Assembly (NCBI RefSeq): GCF_039621805.1
Contig: NZ_CP155073.1
Coordinates: forward strand, 2,666,001 to 2,730,000
DNA from: Paraburkholderia sp. PREW-6R
GTDB taxonomy: Bacteria > Pseudomonadota > Gammaproteobacteria > Burkholderiales > Burkholderiaceae
Length of the DNA stretch: 64,000 bases
Direction of reading: 5' to 3'
Shown one piece after another: positions 8,151-16,866 of this stretch. The notes under the pieces were generated by a model, which was given only the letters and a program-made list of their open reading frames with translations, ran no database searches and was not told the origin of the DNA. Within the stretch, counting starts at the first letter, position 1. The number at the start of each line of letters is the position of its first letter. A program made the position numbers and the translations under genes.

Positions 8151-8455
8151 GCGACCTCGGATCAGCGAGGGCCGCTGCGTTTTTGCCTGTGCGATGATCC
8201 GGGATGTGAACCGTCGAGCCCTCCGAAAAAAGTTGCACTCGACCCGCAACAGGGCGCGGGCCGCACCAGTGAAGTGCGAATCGGCGCGCGCACGTCCGCG
8301 CTGGCGCACAATCCTCCGACGAGACGAACCAACCGGGCGCGGGTGCGTTGTTTCTACATGCGCACAGATCTTGCTCGGCAATCCTGTAAACTCAAGTTTT
8401 GCGCGTGCCTTTTGTGTCGAGCATACAAACGCGCCGCCACCTCTACACGGCTGAC
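8151..8455. other. Intergenic region, 305 bp
   Basis: No gene seen. A weak hairpin (CCTCG-N6-CGAGG, 8155-8170) followed after a few bases by TTTTT could terminate the exporter gene. No convincing promoter for the EAL gene was found. Confidence 0.4.
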
Positions 8456-9733
8456 ATGATGAGCATGATCGACCTCGATCCTCCCGGCTTCCAGCCGCCG
8501 CGCCCGATGGCCGGTGACGAAGGCTCCCGGCGCACCGTTCTTTACGGCGGCTACACTGTTTTCAGCGTGTTCCAGCCGGTGTTTTCGGTGTCGCATCGGC
8601 GAGCGATCGGTTATCACGCCTCGCTGCGCGCCCACGACGAGCATGCGCTTCAGGTCCCGTCACACGAAGTCTTCACGCAAGCCGCAAGGCGTGGTGATTT
8701 GCTTGAACTTGGCCGACTTGCCGAATCGCTGCATCTCGGCAACTTCAACGCGTTCGACAGTCACGACGAATGGCTCTTTCTCAGTCTTCACCCGGCCGCG
8801 CTGATGGACACGAGCTACGGCGATGCATTGCTCGCCGGTCTCAAGGCACTGGGCCTGCCACCACAACGCGTGGTGCTCGAGGTCTCCGAGCAGGCCGGTG
8901 GCGAAACCACGCGATTTGCCGAGATCATCGACGCGCTGCGAAAGTCAGGGTTCCTGATTGCGCTCGACGGCTTTGGAGCCAAACATTCCAATATCGATCG
9001 CGTGTGGAACCTGCGGCCAGACATCGTTACGCTCGACCGCTGCATCCTCGCGCAGGCCAGCGAGCACTCGCACATAGAGCGCGTGTTGCCCGGGCTCGTG
9101 TCGCTGCTCCACGAATCCGGCCAACTGGTGCTAATGGGCAGCCTGAGCAGCGAGCGCGACGCACTGATCGCCCTTGAATGCAACGTCGACTTCGTGCAAG
9201 GCGCCTTCTTCGCCGGCCCTAGCGTTGAAGCTGTCAAGCCGCAAGCGGCAGCGGGCTTGATGGATTCGCTCTCTGCGGCGTTGCGTGAACGCGTTGCGAC
9301 GCGTGAGCGCTCACAGGCAGTGCGCCTCGCGCCCTACGTCAAGGCGCTGGAAACCGCAGCGGCCCAACTGGTCGCGGGCGAATCGGTAGCCCAGGCGACT
9401 GCCCCTCTGCTGACGCTTGGCGAAACCGCGCGCTGCTTCGTACTCGACGGGTCGGGCCGTCAGATTGGCGATAACGTGTTGCCTCCCGGACGCGCGTCAC
9501 AACGCGCCAAGCGTTTCCGTCCGCTGCTGCATTCCGAAGGCGCAAGTTGGGAACGCCGGCCGTATTTCATTCAGGCGATGCGCGCGCCCGGCAAGGTGCA
9601 TCTGACACCGCCGTATCTGTCGATTAATGAAGCGCACTTGTGCGTAACGGCCTCGATCGCAGCCCACACGCCGATTGGCACTCAGGTGCTATGTGTGGAC
9701 ATCAACTGGGAAGTCGCGGCACACCGTAACTGA
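8456..9733 (+). CDS. Degenerate EAL-domain protein with YkuI-like C-terminal sensor
   Basis: A 425-residue soluble protein: EAL-type domain at about 35-275, then a YkuI_C/PDC-like sensor domain (WERRPYFIQAM near residue 365). Key catalytic positions of c-di-GMP phosphodiesterases are changed. The EAL signature is HASL at 54-57, the DDFG motif is DGFG (171-174), and the Lys of the KID motif is Leu (TLDR). Glu142 (LEVSE) remains. Likely a c-di-GMP or partner-binding protein rather than an active enzyme. Several close ATGs exist (8456, 8459, 8465); the first is given. Its 3' end overlaps the convergent sigma-factor gene by 45 bp. Confidence 0.85.
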   Translation: MMSMIDLDPPGFQPPRPMAGDEGSRRTVLYGGYTVFSVFQPVFSVSHRRAIGYHASLRAHDEHALQVPSHEVFTQAARRGDLLELGRLAESLHLGNFNAFDSHDEWLFLSLHPAALMDTSYGDALLAGLKALGLPPQRVVLEVSEQAGGETTRFAEIIDALRKSGFLIALDGFGAKHSNIDRVWNLRPDIVTLDRCILAQASEHSHIERVLPGLVSLLHESGQLVLMGSLSSERDALIALECNVDFVQGAFFAGPSVEAVKPQAAAGLMDSLSAALRERVATRERSQAVRLAPYVKALETAAAQLVAGESVAQATAPLLTLGETARCFVLDGSGRQIGDNVLPPGRASQRAKRFRPLLHSEGASWERRPYFIQAMRAPGKVHLTPPYLSINEAHLCVTASIAAHTPIGTQVLCVDINWEVAAHRN

Positions 9734-10717
9734 TGACCGTGTGTGCCGCCGAATACGCGCGAGCAACTGCACCACTGCCGCGCGGCCTAGTAACCGGTTA
9801 GCGAACCGCAAATGGACTGCATGAGTCACTGCGTGCATTGCGACGATCTCCATGCCACCGTTTGACTTTTCTTTCGTCGACACGTCGATCACAGCGACAA
9901 CCTCCCCCTCGCGCAGCAGCGCGACACCCGCAGATCCTTGTACCGACACGACCTCAACACTGCTTGCATGCCGCGCGAGCGACGCGATCTTTTCGACCCA
10001 CTCTGTTCGCACCTGATCGACCGCCTCGGAAACAGGCTCCGGATGCTTGCGACTCAAAGAATACGTATGGGCCGACACGAAAACCCGCGAGTCACAGACG
10101 ACCTCGGGTGCAACGCTGAACAGTCGCACGAGGCCAACTCGGTCTTGGGTCTCCAGAGCTGCACGCAGCCGCTCCACCATCTTCGCGTGCGCCGCCGCAT
10201 CGGGCCGCTGCAAAGGCGCGCCCGCGCGCTGCAAACGGTTTTTCGCGCGATGAACGATCTGCCGGCAGGCGGCCGGCGTGCGCTGGAGGATCTCTGCGAT
10301 TTCCGCATAGTCGCATTCAAATGCTTCGTGAAGCACGAACGCTGCCCGTTCGTCCGGCTTCAGCCGCTCGAGCAGGAGCATAACGCCATACGACATCTCA
10401 GCCGCGCGTAACGCCAGATCTTCGGCGGACGGTGCCACCTCGTCGAGCCAAGGTTCCGGGAGCCAGCCGGCAGACTGCGACGCCCGTTCATGCTGCAGGC
10501 GCCGTAGCCGGTCAATTGCCGTGCGCGTAGTGAGGGTGGTGAGCCAGGCGATCGGCGTTTGCACCTCTTCTGTCTCGGCAAGATGCCACTTGAGCCAGAC
10601 GTCCTGCACCACGTCTTCAGCTTCCGCGCGGCTGCCGAGCATGCGGTACGCCAGAGCGAGCAGGCGGGCGCGCACGGCCTCGAAACTGGATGCCTTGCTG
10701 ATTTCTTGTTGCGTCAT
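9689..10717 (-). CDS. ECF sigma factor, ECF41/SigJ-like, with C-terminal SnoaL-like domain
   Basis: A 342-residue alternative sigma factor. Region 2 (ARLLALAYRMLGSRAEAEDVVQDVWLKW) is at about 15-45, the inter-domain WLPEPWL motif typical of ECF41 near 85, and region 4 (YAEIAEILQRTPAACRQIVHRAK) at about 140-165. A roughly 140-residue SnoaL-like tail follows; in ECF41 this domain modulates activity in place of an anti-sigma factor. The usual DGGGK motif of the tail is not seen (CDSRVF occupies the region). Start is the ATG giving MTQQEIS, preceded by GGGAGG. Usual partner genes (carboxymuconolactone-decarboxylase-like) are not adjacent. Confidence 0.88.
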   Translation of the reverse strand: MTQQEISKASSFEAVRARLLALAYRMLGSRAEAEDVVQDVWLKWHLAETEEVQTPIAWLTTLTTRTAIDRLRRLQHERASQSAGWLPEPWLDEVAPSAEDLALRAAEMSYGVMLLLERLKPDERAAFVLHEAFECDYAEIAEILQRTPAACRQIVHRAKNRLQRAGAPLQRPDAAAHAKMVERLRAALETQDRVGLVRLFSVAPEVVCDSRVFVSAHTYSLSRKHPEPVSEAVDQVRTEWVEKIASLARHASSVEVVSVQGSAGVALLREGEVVAVIDVSTKEKSNGGMEIVAMHAVTHAVHLRFANRLLGRAAVVQLLARIRRHTRSSVTVCRDFPVDVHT

Positions 10718-11077
10718 GTGCGAACCCTCCCGATCTTGCATGGTGATAAGCGCGCCGTTGCTCCATTGGGGCATTGGCGGCGCGCGCTAAAAGCGACTTT
10801 CTGTTCAGCTTGACGGCTCAGCCTGGTGCGATGTGACAGCGCAACAAAAAAATTCTTTTTGTCACGTCGCGACTCGCTGGCGCGTCATATGGGTAAGAAC
10901 CAGCGCATTGCCGCGCAGGCCCCAAACCAGTTTGGGTGCGAGTCAATGGCCGCTTCGTGGCAAACAGGATACGACGCATTAACCGGGAACCTTACGCCGC
11001 TGGCCAAACGACAGAGCTCCGTTCAGTCCGAATGCCCACGTTCGAGCCCGTCGTACAACTCCACCATCGAGATCATC
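10718..11077. other. Intergenic region between sigma factor and clpP, 360 bp
   Basis: No gene seen. An imperfect hairpin lies at 10833-10865 (GTGAC...ACAAAAA-AATTC-TTTTTGT-CAC). It could act as a terminator or operator. The clpP promoter was not located. Confidence 0.4.
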
Positions 11078-11725
11078 ATGCCATTGCACTATCCGTCTTT
11101 CACCGGCCTCGGCCTCGTCCCCACTGTGATCGAACAGTCCGGCCGAGGCGAGCGCGCCTACGACATTTATTCCCGTTTGCTTCGTGAGCGCATCGTGTTT
11201 CTCGTCGGACCCGTTACAGAACAATCAGCGAGCCTGATCGTCGCGCAACTGCTCTTTCTGGAGTCCGAAAATCCAGACAAGGATATTTCCTTCTATATCA
11301 ATTCGCCGGGTGGCTCCGTCTATGACGGTCTTGCGATTTACGACACCATGCAATTCATCAAACCCGAGGTATCGACTTTATGCACCGGCTTCGCCGCGAG
11401 CATGGGCACCTTTTTGCTCACAGCCGGCCAGCGCGGCAAGCGCTATGCGCTGCCCAACGCACGGATCATGATCCACCAGCCGTCAGGCGGCAGTCAGGGC
11501 ACGGCAGCGGACATTGAAATCCAGGCGAGAGAAGTGCTGTATCTTCGCGAGCGGTTGAACACGCTGACAGCGGAACGCACCGGGCGCAGCGTCGAAGAAA
11601 TTGCGCGGGACACCGACCGTGACAACTTCATGTCGGCGCAAAGCGCGAAGGAGTACGGGCTGGTGGACGAGGTGCTGGAAACCAGGACAACCCTCGGCGG
11701 TCTCGCGCACCGGAACGACATGTAG
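11078..11725 (+). CDS. clpP: ATP-dependent Clp protease proteolytic subunit, stand-alone paralogue
   Basis: A 215-residue serine peptidase that forms the barrel of Clp proteases. The catalytic triad is present: Ser108 (GFAASMG), His133 (MIHQPSGG) and an Asp in RDTDRDNF (178-185). Also seen are [16 protein letters not shown] near the N-terminus and INSPGGSV, forming the oxyanion region. The start gives [20 protein letters not shown]; the open frame runs further upstream without family likeness. It is not next to tig, clpX or lon as the main clpP is, so it is probably a second copy. No partner ATPase gene is nearby. Confidence 0.95.
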   Translation: MPLHYPSFTGLGLVPTVIEQSGRGERAYDIYSRLLRERIVFLVGPVTEQSASLIVAQLLFLESENPDKDISFYINSPGGSVYDGLAIYDTMQFIKPEVSTLCTGFAASMGTFLLTAGQRGKRYALPNARIMIHQPSGGSQGTAADIEIQAREVLYLRERLNTLTAERTGRSVEEIARDTDRDNFMSAQSAKEYGLVDEVLETRTTLGGLAHRNDM

Positions 11726-11818
11726 AGCGCCTGCAACACAAATTCTGATTACCTTCGCTGGAATCGCTATCATGGTCGCGATTCGTCGCATTCGACGAGC
11801 GCTTCAATGGAGAGATAC

Positions 11819-13423
11819 ATGGCGTCATCCAACGAAACCGTCAGCATGGCGCTATTCTGCGACTTCGAAAACGTCGCGCTCGGCGTGCGCGACGCGAAGT
11901 ACGACAAGTTCGACATCAAGCTGGTACTCGAACGTCTGCTGCTCAAGGGCAGCATCGTCGTCAAGAAAGCCTATTGCGACTGGGACCGCTACAAGAGTTT
12001 CAAAGGGGCAATGCACGAAGCGAACTTTGAGTTGATAGAAATTCCGCATGTGCGTCAATCGGGCAAGAACTCCGCCGACATCCGGCTGGTAGTTGATGCG
12101 CTCGACCTTTGCTACACGAAGTCGCATGTCAACACGTTCGTGATTATCAGCGGAGACTCCGATTTTTCGCCGCTCGTGTCGAAGCTGCGTGAAAACGCCA
12201 AGCAGGTGATCGGCGTCGGTGTGCAGCAATCCACATCAGATCTGCTGATAGCGAATTGCGACGAGTTCTTTTTCTACGACGACCTGGTCCGCGAAAGTCA
12301 GCGTACGGTCGCCAAGCGGGAATCGTCACGCCCGCAGCAAGCCGCGCAGCAGGCAACGAAGCGCGCGCCTGACGAAGAGAAAACGCGCAACAAGGAAGAC
12401 TTGGAAAAGCGCCGTACGAAGGCTGTGGAGATTGCGGTGCAGACGTTCGACGCCCTTGCTTCCGAGCGCGGCGATAGCGGCAAGATTTGGGCGTCGGTGC
12501 TGAAAAATGCGATCAAGCGCCGCAAACCCGATTTCAACGAGACGTACTATGGGTTTCGTGCGTTCGGCAACCTGCTTGAAGAAGCGCACGCGCGCGGCCT
12601 GCTCGAGTTTGGCCGGGACGAGAAATCCGGCGCTTACGTATATCGGAGTACGGCTGCGAGTGTTGCCGGCGACGGGACCGGCGAAGTGATTGGAGAAGTG
12701 ATCGGAGAAGTGGCTGCAGAAAGCGGCAGCGAGTCGTTCGAAGCGTCCGGATCGGCCGAGCAATTGTATGAAGCTCAGGTTGCCGAGACCGTGGTCGCAG
12801 AGTTGGGTGGCAGGCACGAATCGCGCCGCCGCGGCCGGGATAATCGTAAATCGGGCCGTGGCCAGCAAAGGGCCGCTCATGAAGAACGGGCGCCGCGCGA
12901 GCCACAGGAGGCCGTGCTGCCGCCGACGAACGACGACCACACCTCAGCAGCAGAAGCGCATCGCGTGGAACTGCACGAACTGGAAGACGAGCGCGCGCCT
13001 AAGGCGTCACAGGACAACGCGTGGCCTCCAATGGAAGAAGCTCACGTACGGGTGTCGTCCCTCAGTGAGTTGTTCGGCGAGCAACCGGAATTGGCGTTGA
13101 ATGACGCGGAGACTTTGCCTGTGGACCCTACCCAGGCGGATTCGTCGGGCTCCGAAGTTGCGCCGCACGAACCCAATGCGGAACCGAAGCGTGGCAGGCA
13201 GCGATCGCCGCGCAAGACGGCGGCGAAAAATGTGAGAAAAAGCGCGCAGCGAACGATCGACGAGTTGCCCGACGCGTCGCCCGATCTCGCGCCGCCCGCG
13301 GAAGCGCGGATAACCGCAGTACAGGAAACCGACACACCCGTGCCGGCAAAAAAAACCGCGCGGAAAACTGCATCACGTAGCCGTCGTCCGAAAAAATCGG
13401 CGACGGCAAGTGACGTCGAGTAA
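11819..13423 (+). CDS. NYN-domain (LabA/DUF88) nuclease-like protein with OST-HTH domain
   Basis: A 534-residue protein. Residues 8-160 form a NYN/PIN-like RNase fold with the acidic residues Asp15 (FCDFENV), Asp87 (KNSADIRLVVDAL), Asp113 and Asp115 (ISGDSDFSPL). After a charged linker, residues about 204-275 match an OST-HTH/LOTUS RNA-binding domain (AVEIAVQTFDAL, KIWASVLKNAIKRRKPDFNETYYGF). The last 250 residues are low complexity. They include a GEVIGEVIGEV repeat and a lysine/arginine-rich end (KKTARKTASRSRR) likely to bind nucleic acid. The start MASSNE follows a GGAGA. Probably an RNA-cleaving or RNA-binding factor; target unknown. Confidence 0.88.
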   Translation: MASSNETVSMALFCDFENVALGVRDAKYDKFDIKLVLERLLLKGSIVVKKAYCDWDRYKSFKGAMHEANFELIEIPHVRQSGKNSADIRLVVDALDLCYTKSHVNTFVIISGDSDFSPLVSKLRENAKQVIGVGVQQSTSDLLIANCDEFFFYDDLVRESQRTVAKRESSRPQQAAQQATKRAPDEEKTRNKEDLEKRRTKAVEIAVQTFDALASERGDSGKIWASVLKNAIKRRKPDFNETYYGFRAFGNLLEEAHARGLLEFGRDEKSGAYVYRSTAASVAGDGTGEVIGEVIGEVAAESGSESFEASGSAEQLYEAQVAETVVAELGGRHESRRRGRDNRKSGRGQQRAAHEERAPREPQEAVLPPTNDDHTSAAEAHRVELHELEDERAPKASQDNAWPPMEEAHVRVSSLSELFGEQPELALNDAETLPVDPTQADSSGSEVAPHEPNAEPKRGRQRSPRKTAAKNVRKSAQRTIDELPDASPDLAPPAEARITAVQETDTPVPAKKTARKTASRSRRPKKSATASDVE

Positions 13424-13555
13424 TGCCCGGATGCCGATGCCGGTCAACGTTGCGCGAATGACGGCGCAAACCGGCCAGCGTTGGCAGCGACGTTCGCAGC
13501 GGTATGAGCGTGGTGCGGGCCGCTGCAATGGCACCCCGCAATCGGGCCGCGCCCG

Positions 13556-13607
13556 CAACAGCAACAGCAACAGCACTGGCACCGGCACCGGCACCGGCAC
13601 CAGCACT
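13556..13607. repeat. Short-unit repeats GCAACA and GGCACC
   Basis: Two adjacent microsatellite-like stretches: CAACAG units repeated about three times, then GGCACC repeated about four times. They lie in the 295-bp gap between convergent genes, where no gene is supported. Confidence 0.75.
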
Positions 13608-13718
13608 CATTCCGCCATCGTCGCGCACCCGACCGCCATCAGGCGAGCGGGCGCTCCACAATATGACACGCGCCGACAGGCGGAACCCAACCCGCATGCC
13701 GCTGCCCTGCGGTCTCGA

Positions 13719-14276
13719 TCAATAGTACGGATACGGTGCGTACATGACTGGCGGCGGCCCGTAATACCGCGGCGGCGGCGCGACATAAACCGGTTGCGGC
13801 GCATAAACAGGCACTTGCGGCTGGGAAATGGTGTTTCCCTTCGAAGTCATGCACTGGGCGTAGGCCGCGTCGTACTGGGCCTGCAGGCTGTTCGACGAAT
13901 ATTGCGCGCCATTTGCGCCCGCAGCACCGCCGAGCAGCAGGCCGCTACCGGCGCCAATTGCCGCCCCCGCACCAGCATTGCCGGCTGCCGCGCCGATCAG
14001 CGCGCCCACCGCAGCACCGCCGAGGGTGCCGACAGCCGCGCTGCCCACCGCATTATTCGTCGAAGCCTGCGCGGCGCCCGGCGCGTTAGTCGAGTGGTAA
14101 GCGTAATCGCGGCACGAATAGTCGTCCTGCTGGAACTGGTTCAGCGGCTCGCCGCTGCGCGGCAGTGCGACGATGGAGGGGCCGCTCGGAGGCACCACTG
14201 CACATCCGCCGAGCAGCGCCAATGCGACTGCACTGGCCGGCAGTGCGACGCTTATGGATTTAAGTCTTGAGATCAT
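13719..14276 (-). CDS. Glycine-zipper lipoprotein
   Basis: A 185-residue predicted outer-membrane or periplasmic lipoprotein. The signal peptide ends in a lipobox ALLGGC (Cys at about residue 25). A glycine-zipper segment follows at about 77-125 (GTLGGAAVGALIGAAAGNAGAG). The tail is rich in Pro and Tyr (QPVYVAPPPRYYGPPP). The start is the ATG giving MISRLKSIS; an ATG four codons earlier is possible. Similar proteins are common in Burkholderia, often as envelope-integrity or YMGG-like factors; the exact role is unknown. Confidence 0.88.
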   Translation of the reverse strand: MISRLKSISVALPASAVALALLGGCAVVPPSGPSIVALPRSGEPLNQFQQDDYSCRDYAYHSTNAPGAAQASTNNAVGSAAVGTLGGAAVGALIGAAAGNAGAGAAIGAGSGLLLGGAAGANGAQYSSNSLQAQYDAAYAQCMTSKGNTISQPQVPVYAPQPVYVAPPPRYYGPPPVMYAPYPYY

Positions 14277-14288
14277 GATGACGCGCAA

Positions 14289-14574
14289 TGCCTGGATTTG
14301 GGAAAGCTAACGTTAGACCATCTGCAAAAGCCGTGGTTACAAGAACGTTACCGGATCTTTTCCTGCTTACAAATTGCCGGGCGCAAAAGCCGTGCCGGGC
14401 GGCAATCCGTCGCTCGGCAGTTACCAACTGTGACAAAGATGAGGCGTGCGTCCGCCCATTGCCGCATGCGAGGAACTGGCATCGTGGGACATCGTCCTGT
14501 ACGAAGCATTCCTATTTAATTGCGAACCAGATAATCAGCTAGTTGGTAGACAGCGGAAGCGGGCGCATCGAAAC
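14289..14574. other. Intergenic region upstream of lipoprotein gene
   Basis: No gene seen. It contains a perfect 10-bp palindrome CTAACGTTAG (14307-14316), 31 bases upstream of the lipoprotein start, which could be an operator. The rest shows nothing I can name. Confidence 0.35.
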
Positions 14575-14604
14575 AAAAAAGCCCTCGTCTCCGAGGGCTT
14601 TCTT
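14575..14604 (-). terminator. Rho-independent terminator of sodB
   Basis: Stem GCCCTCG / CGAGGGC with 4-nt loop. Read on the minus strand it is followed by a run of T, 85 bp after the sodB stop. Confidence 0.85.
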
Positions 14605-14689
14605 CATTGCTACGTGCAAGCCATTCAGTTCAATGCCGGTGCGCCGTGGAACCGATCACTCAGACGCCGCACGACATCAAATCACGCTC

Positions 14690-15268
14690 TCACGCAAAGT
14701 TCTTCGACGCAAAATCCCAATTCACGATGTTCCAGTACGCTTCGACGAACTTCGGACGCGCATTGCGGTAATCAATGTAGTACGCGTGCTCCCACACGTC
14801 GATCGTGATCAGTGCTTTTGCGTCTGTGGTGAGCGGCGTAGCAGCGTTGCTCGTCGACACGAGGTCGAGCGAACCGTCCGGCTTCTTCACGAGCCACGCC
14901 CAGCCCGAACCGAACGTGCCGATGGCGGTCTTTGCAAACTCTTCCTTGAACTTGTCGAACGAACCCCATTTGGCGTTGATCGCGTCAGCCAGCGCACCGG
15001 TCGGCGCACCACCGCCTTGCGGCGACAGGCTGTTCCAGAAGAACGTGTGGTTCCACACTTGCGCTGCGTTGTTGAAGACACCGCCCGACGACTTCTTGAC
15101 GATTTCTTCCAGCGGTAGGTTCTCGAATTCCGTACCCTTGATCAGATTGTTCAGGTTGGTCACATAGGTCTGGTGATGCTTGCCGTAGTGATAGTCAAGC
15201 GTCTCTTCCGACATGTTCGGAGCGAGCGCATTCTTCGCAAACGGCAGCGGCGGGAGCGTATGTTCCAT
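14690..15268 (-). CDS. sodB: Iron superoxide dismutase
   Basis: A 192-residue cytoplasmic enzyme that converts superoxide to hydrogen peroxide and oxygen. Metal ligands are visible: His27 ([11 protein letters not shown]), His74 ([10 protein letters not shown]), Asp157 and His161 ([13 protein letters not shown]). Signature residues around the ligands and the AAQVWNH segment favour the Fe form. The start gives [10 protein letters not shown], the classic N-terminus, and has an AAGGA upstream. It lies downstream of xseA in the same direction, with a 218-bp gap that probably holds its own promoter. Confidence 0.97.
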   Translation of the reverse strand: MEHTLPPLPFAKNALAPNMSEETLDYHYGKHHQTYVTNLNNLIKGTEFENLPLEEIVKKSSGGVFNNAAQVWNHTFFWNSLSPQGGGAPTGALADAINAKWGSFDKFKEEFAKTAIGTFGSGWAWLVKKPDGSLDLVSTSNAATPLTTDAKALITIDVWEHAYYIDYRNARPKFVEAYWNIVNWDFASKNFA

Positions 15269-15486
15269 GGTGCATTCCTTGTGTCTGTATCTGTTGTGGG
15301 GGGAGTCTGCGGATAACGCTATGAGCACTCGATTGTAGGCGAGTTGGAATAACCCCGCAAACCAACGGACTTTATGGCCGGCATCGGCGAACATGCCGCA
15401 CATAGAGCGTAATTAATGCTTTCGCATGCAGTGTGCCCAGCGCACGCAACATCAAAAGTACGTGCGCTGATGTTGTCGGCGAAGTG

Positions 15487-16866
15487 TCAGAAACCGTCGC
15501 TCAGACGCGTTTGCACGTCGCCGACCGTGACGTCCGCCGTGCCCTGCGCGAGATGCATCGTCAAGCGCCGGCCCGGCTTCAACGACGACGGTGTGCGCAC
15601 CGCGCGGCCGCTCTGCGCGTCGAGCACCGCGGCGTAGCCACGCTCAAGCGTGCGTTGCGGGCTCAACACCTCGAGGCGGCCAGCGAGCGTTGCGATGCGT
15701 GCCGTCTGACGCTCATGCTGACGCAACAATGCCGCGTCCAGCCGCTGGCTGAGCGCGTCGAGTTTCGCCTGATGCGCAACCAGATCAGGACGCCAGCGCT
15801 GCCAGCGCATCTGCAGCAGCGAAAACCGCGCCCGCGCATCGCGCACGGGACGCGCGCCCGCCGACGCGAGCCGCACACCCAGTTGCTGTAAATGCGTGCG
15901 TTGGCGCGCGAGGCGCTCGGCCGGCGACACCAGCCGGCGCGCGAGCCAGTCGAGTTGCTGCGCGCGCCGCTCCATCATCCGGCCGAAGCCCCGGGCGAGC
16001 GCCGCGTGCCGCTGGTCCAGTTCGCGCAGCAGCAGCACGCGCTGCGGACTGACGAGTTCGGCTGCGCCGGTTGGCGTCGGCGCGCGCACGTCGGCGGCAA
16101 AATCGGCGATCGTAAAATCAGTTTCGTGACCGACGCCGCTCACCACGGGTATCGCGCTCTCTGCGATCGCACGCGCCAGCACTTCTTCGTTGAACGCCCA
16201 CAGGTCTTCGATCGACCCGCCGCCACGACATACGATCAGCACATCCACTTCGCGACGCGAGCTTGCCGCTTCGACCATCGCCGCGAGTTTGCCGCTGACG
16301 CCCACGCCCTGGACGGGCGCTGGATATACGATGACGGGGATGTGCGGCGCGCGGCGTGACAGCGTGGTCAGCACATCGCGCAACGCAGCCGCCTGCAACG
16401 ACGTGACGATGCCAATGGCGCGCGGATGCGAGGGCAACGCGCGCTTGCGCTCGGCGGCGAAGAGGCCTTCGGCTTCGAGCTGCGCTTTGAGCCGCAGGAA
16501 CGCTTCATAGAGACGGCCTTGCCCGGTACGGCGCACGGCCTCCACATTCAGTTGCAATTCGCCGCGCGGCTCGTACAGGGTCACCAGCGCACGCACTTCA
16601 ATACGGTCGCCTTCGCGCGGCGTGAACTCGGCATATTGAGCGCGGCCGCGAAACATGACGCAGCGCATCTGCGCCTGCGCGTCCTTGATCGAAAAATACC
16701 AGTGGCCGCTTGCCGCGCGAGTGAAATTCGACACTTCCCCCGCCACCCAGACAAGCGGAAACGAGCGCTCGAGCATCGTGCCGATCGCCCGATTCAATGC
16801 GGAAACAGGGACGACGACTTCGCCGCCGGGCGCGGCCGGCAACGAGAAAGGACTATCGGAGTTCAT
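15487..16866 (-). CDS. xseA: Exodeoxyribonuclease VII large subunit
   Basis: A 459-residue subunit of the single-strand-specific exonuclease used in mismatch repair and recombination. An N-terminal OB fold ([24 protein letters not shown]) is followed by the catalytic core ([59 protein letters not shown]). A long helical arm and the C-terminal [10 protein letters not shown] complete it. The start gives [10 protein letters not shown]; upstream in-frame sequence has no family likeness. The small subunit gene xseB is not in this window. Confidence 0.97.
   Translation of the reverse strand: MNSDSPFSLPAAPGGEVVVPVSALNRAIGTMLERSFPLVWVAGEVSNFTRAASGHWYFSIKDAQAQMRCVMFRGRAQYAEFTPREGDRIEVRALVTLYEPRGELQLNVEAVRRTGQGRLYEAFLRLKAQLEAEGLFAAERKRALPSHPRAIGIVTSLQAAALRDVLTTLSRRAPHIPVIVYPAPVQGVGVSGKLAAMVEAASSRREVDVLIVCRGGGSIEDLWAFNEEVLARAIAESAIPVVSGVGHETDFTIADFAADVRAPTPTGAAELVSPQRVLLLRELDQRHAALARGFGRMMERRAQQLDWLARRLVSPAERLARQRTHLQQLGVRLASAGARPVRDARARFSLLQMRWQRWRPDLVAHQAKLDALSQRLDAALLRQHERQTARIATLAGRLEVLSPQRTLERGYAAVLDAQSGRAVRTPSSLKPGRRLTMHLAQGTADVTVGDVQTRLSDGF

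Noticed and set aside
8371..8392. Promoter TTGCTC...TAAACT before the EAL gene
   Set aside because: Spacing is only 10 bp, too short for a sigma-70 promoter.
13556..13607. CRISPR-like array
   Set aside because: The units are 6 bp microsatellites without spacers, and no cas genes are present.
13410..14270. A 286-codon open frame opposite the lipoprotein gene
   Set aside because: It is the antisense of the glycine-zipper gene plus repeat DNA, and the lipoprotein has a clear signal peptide and lipobox.
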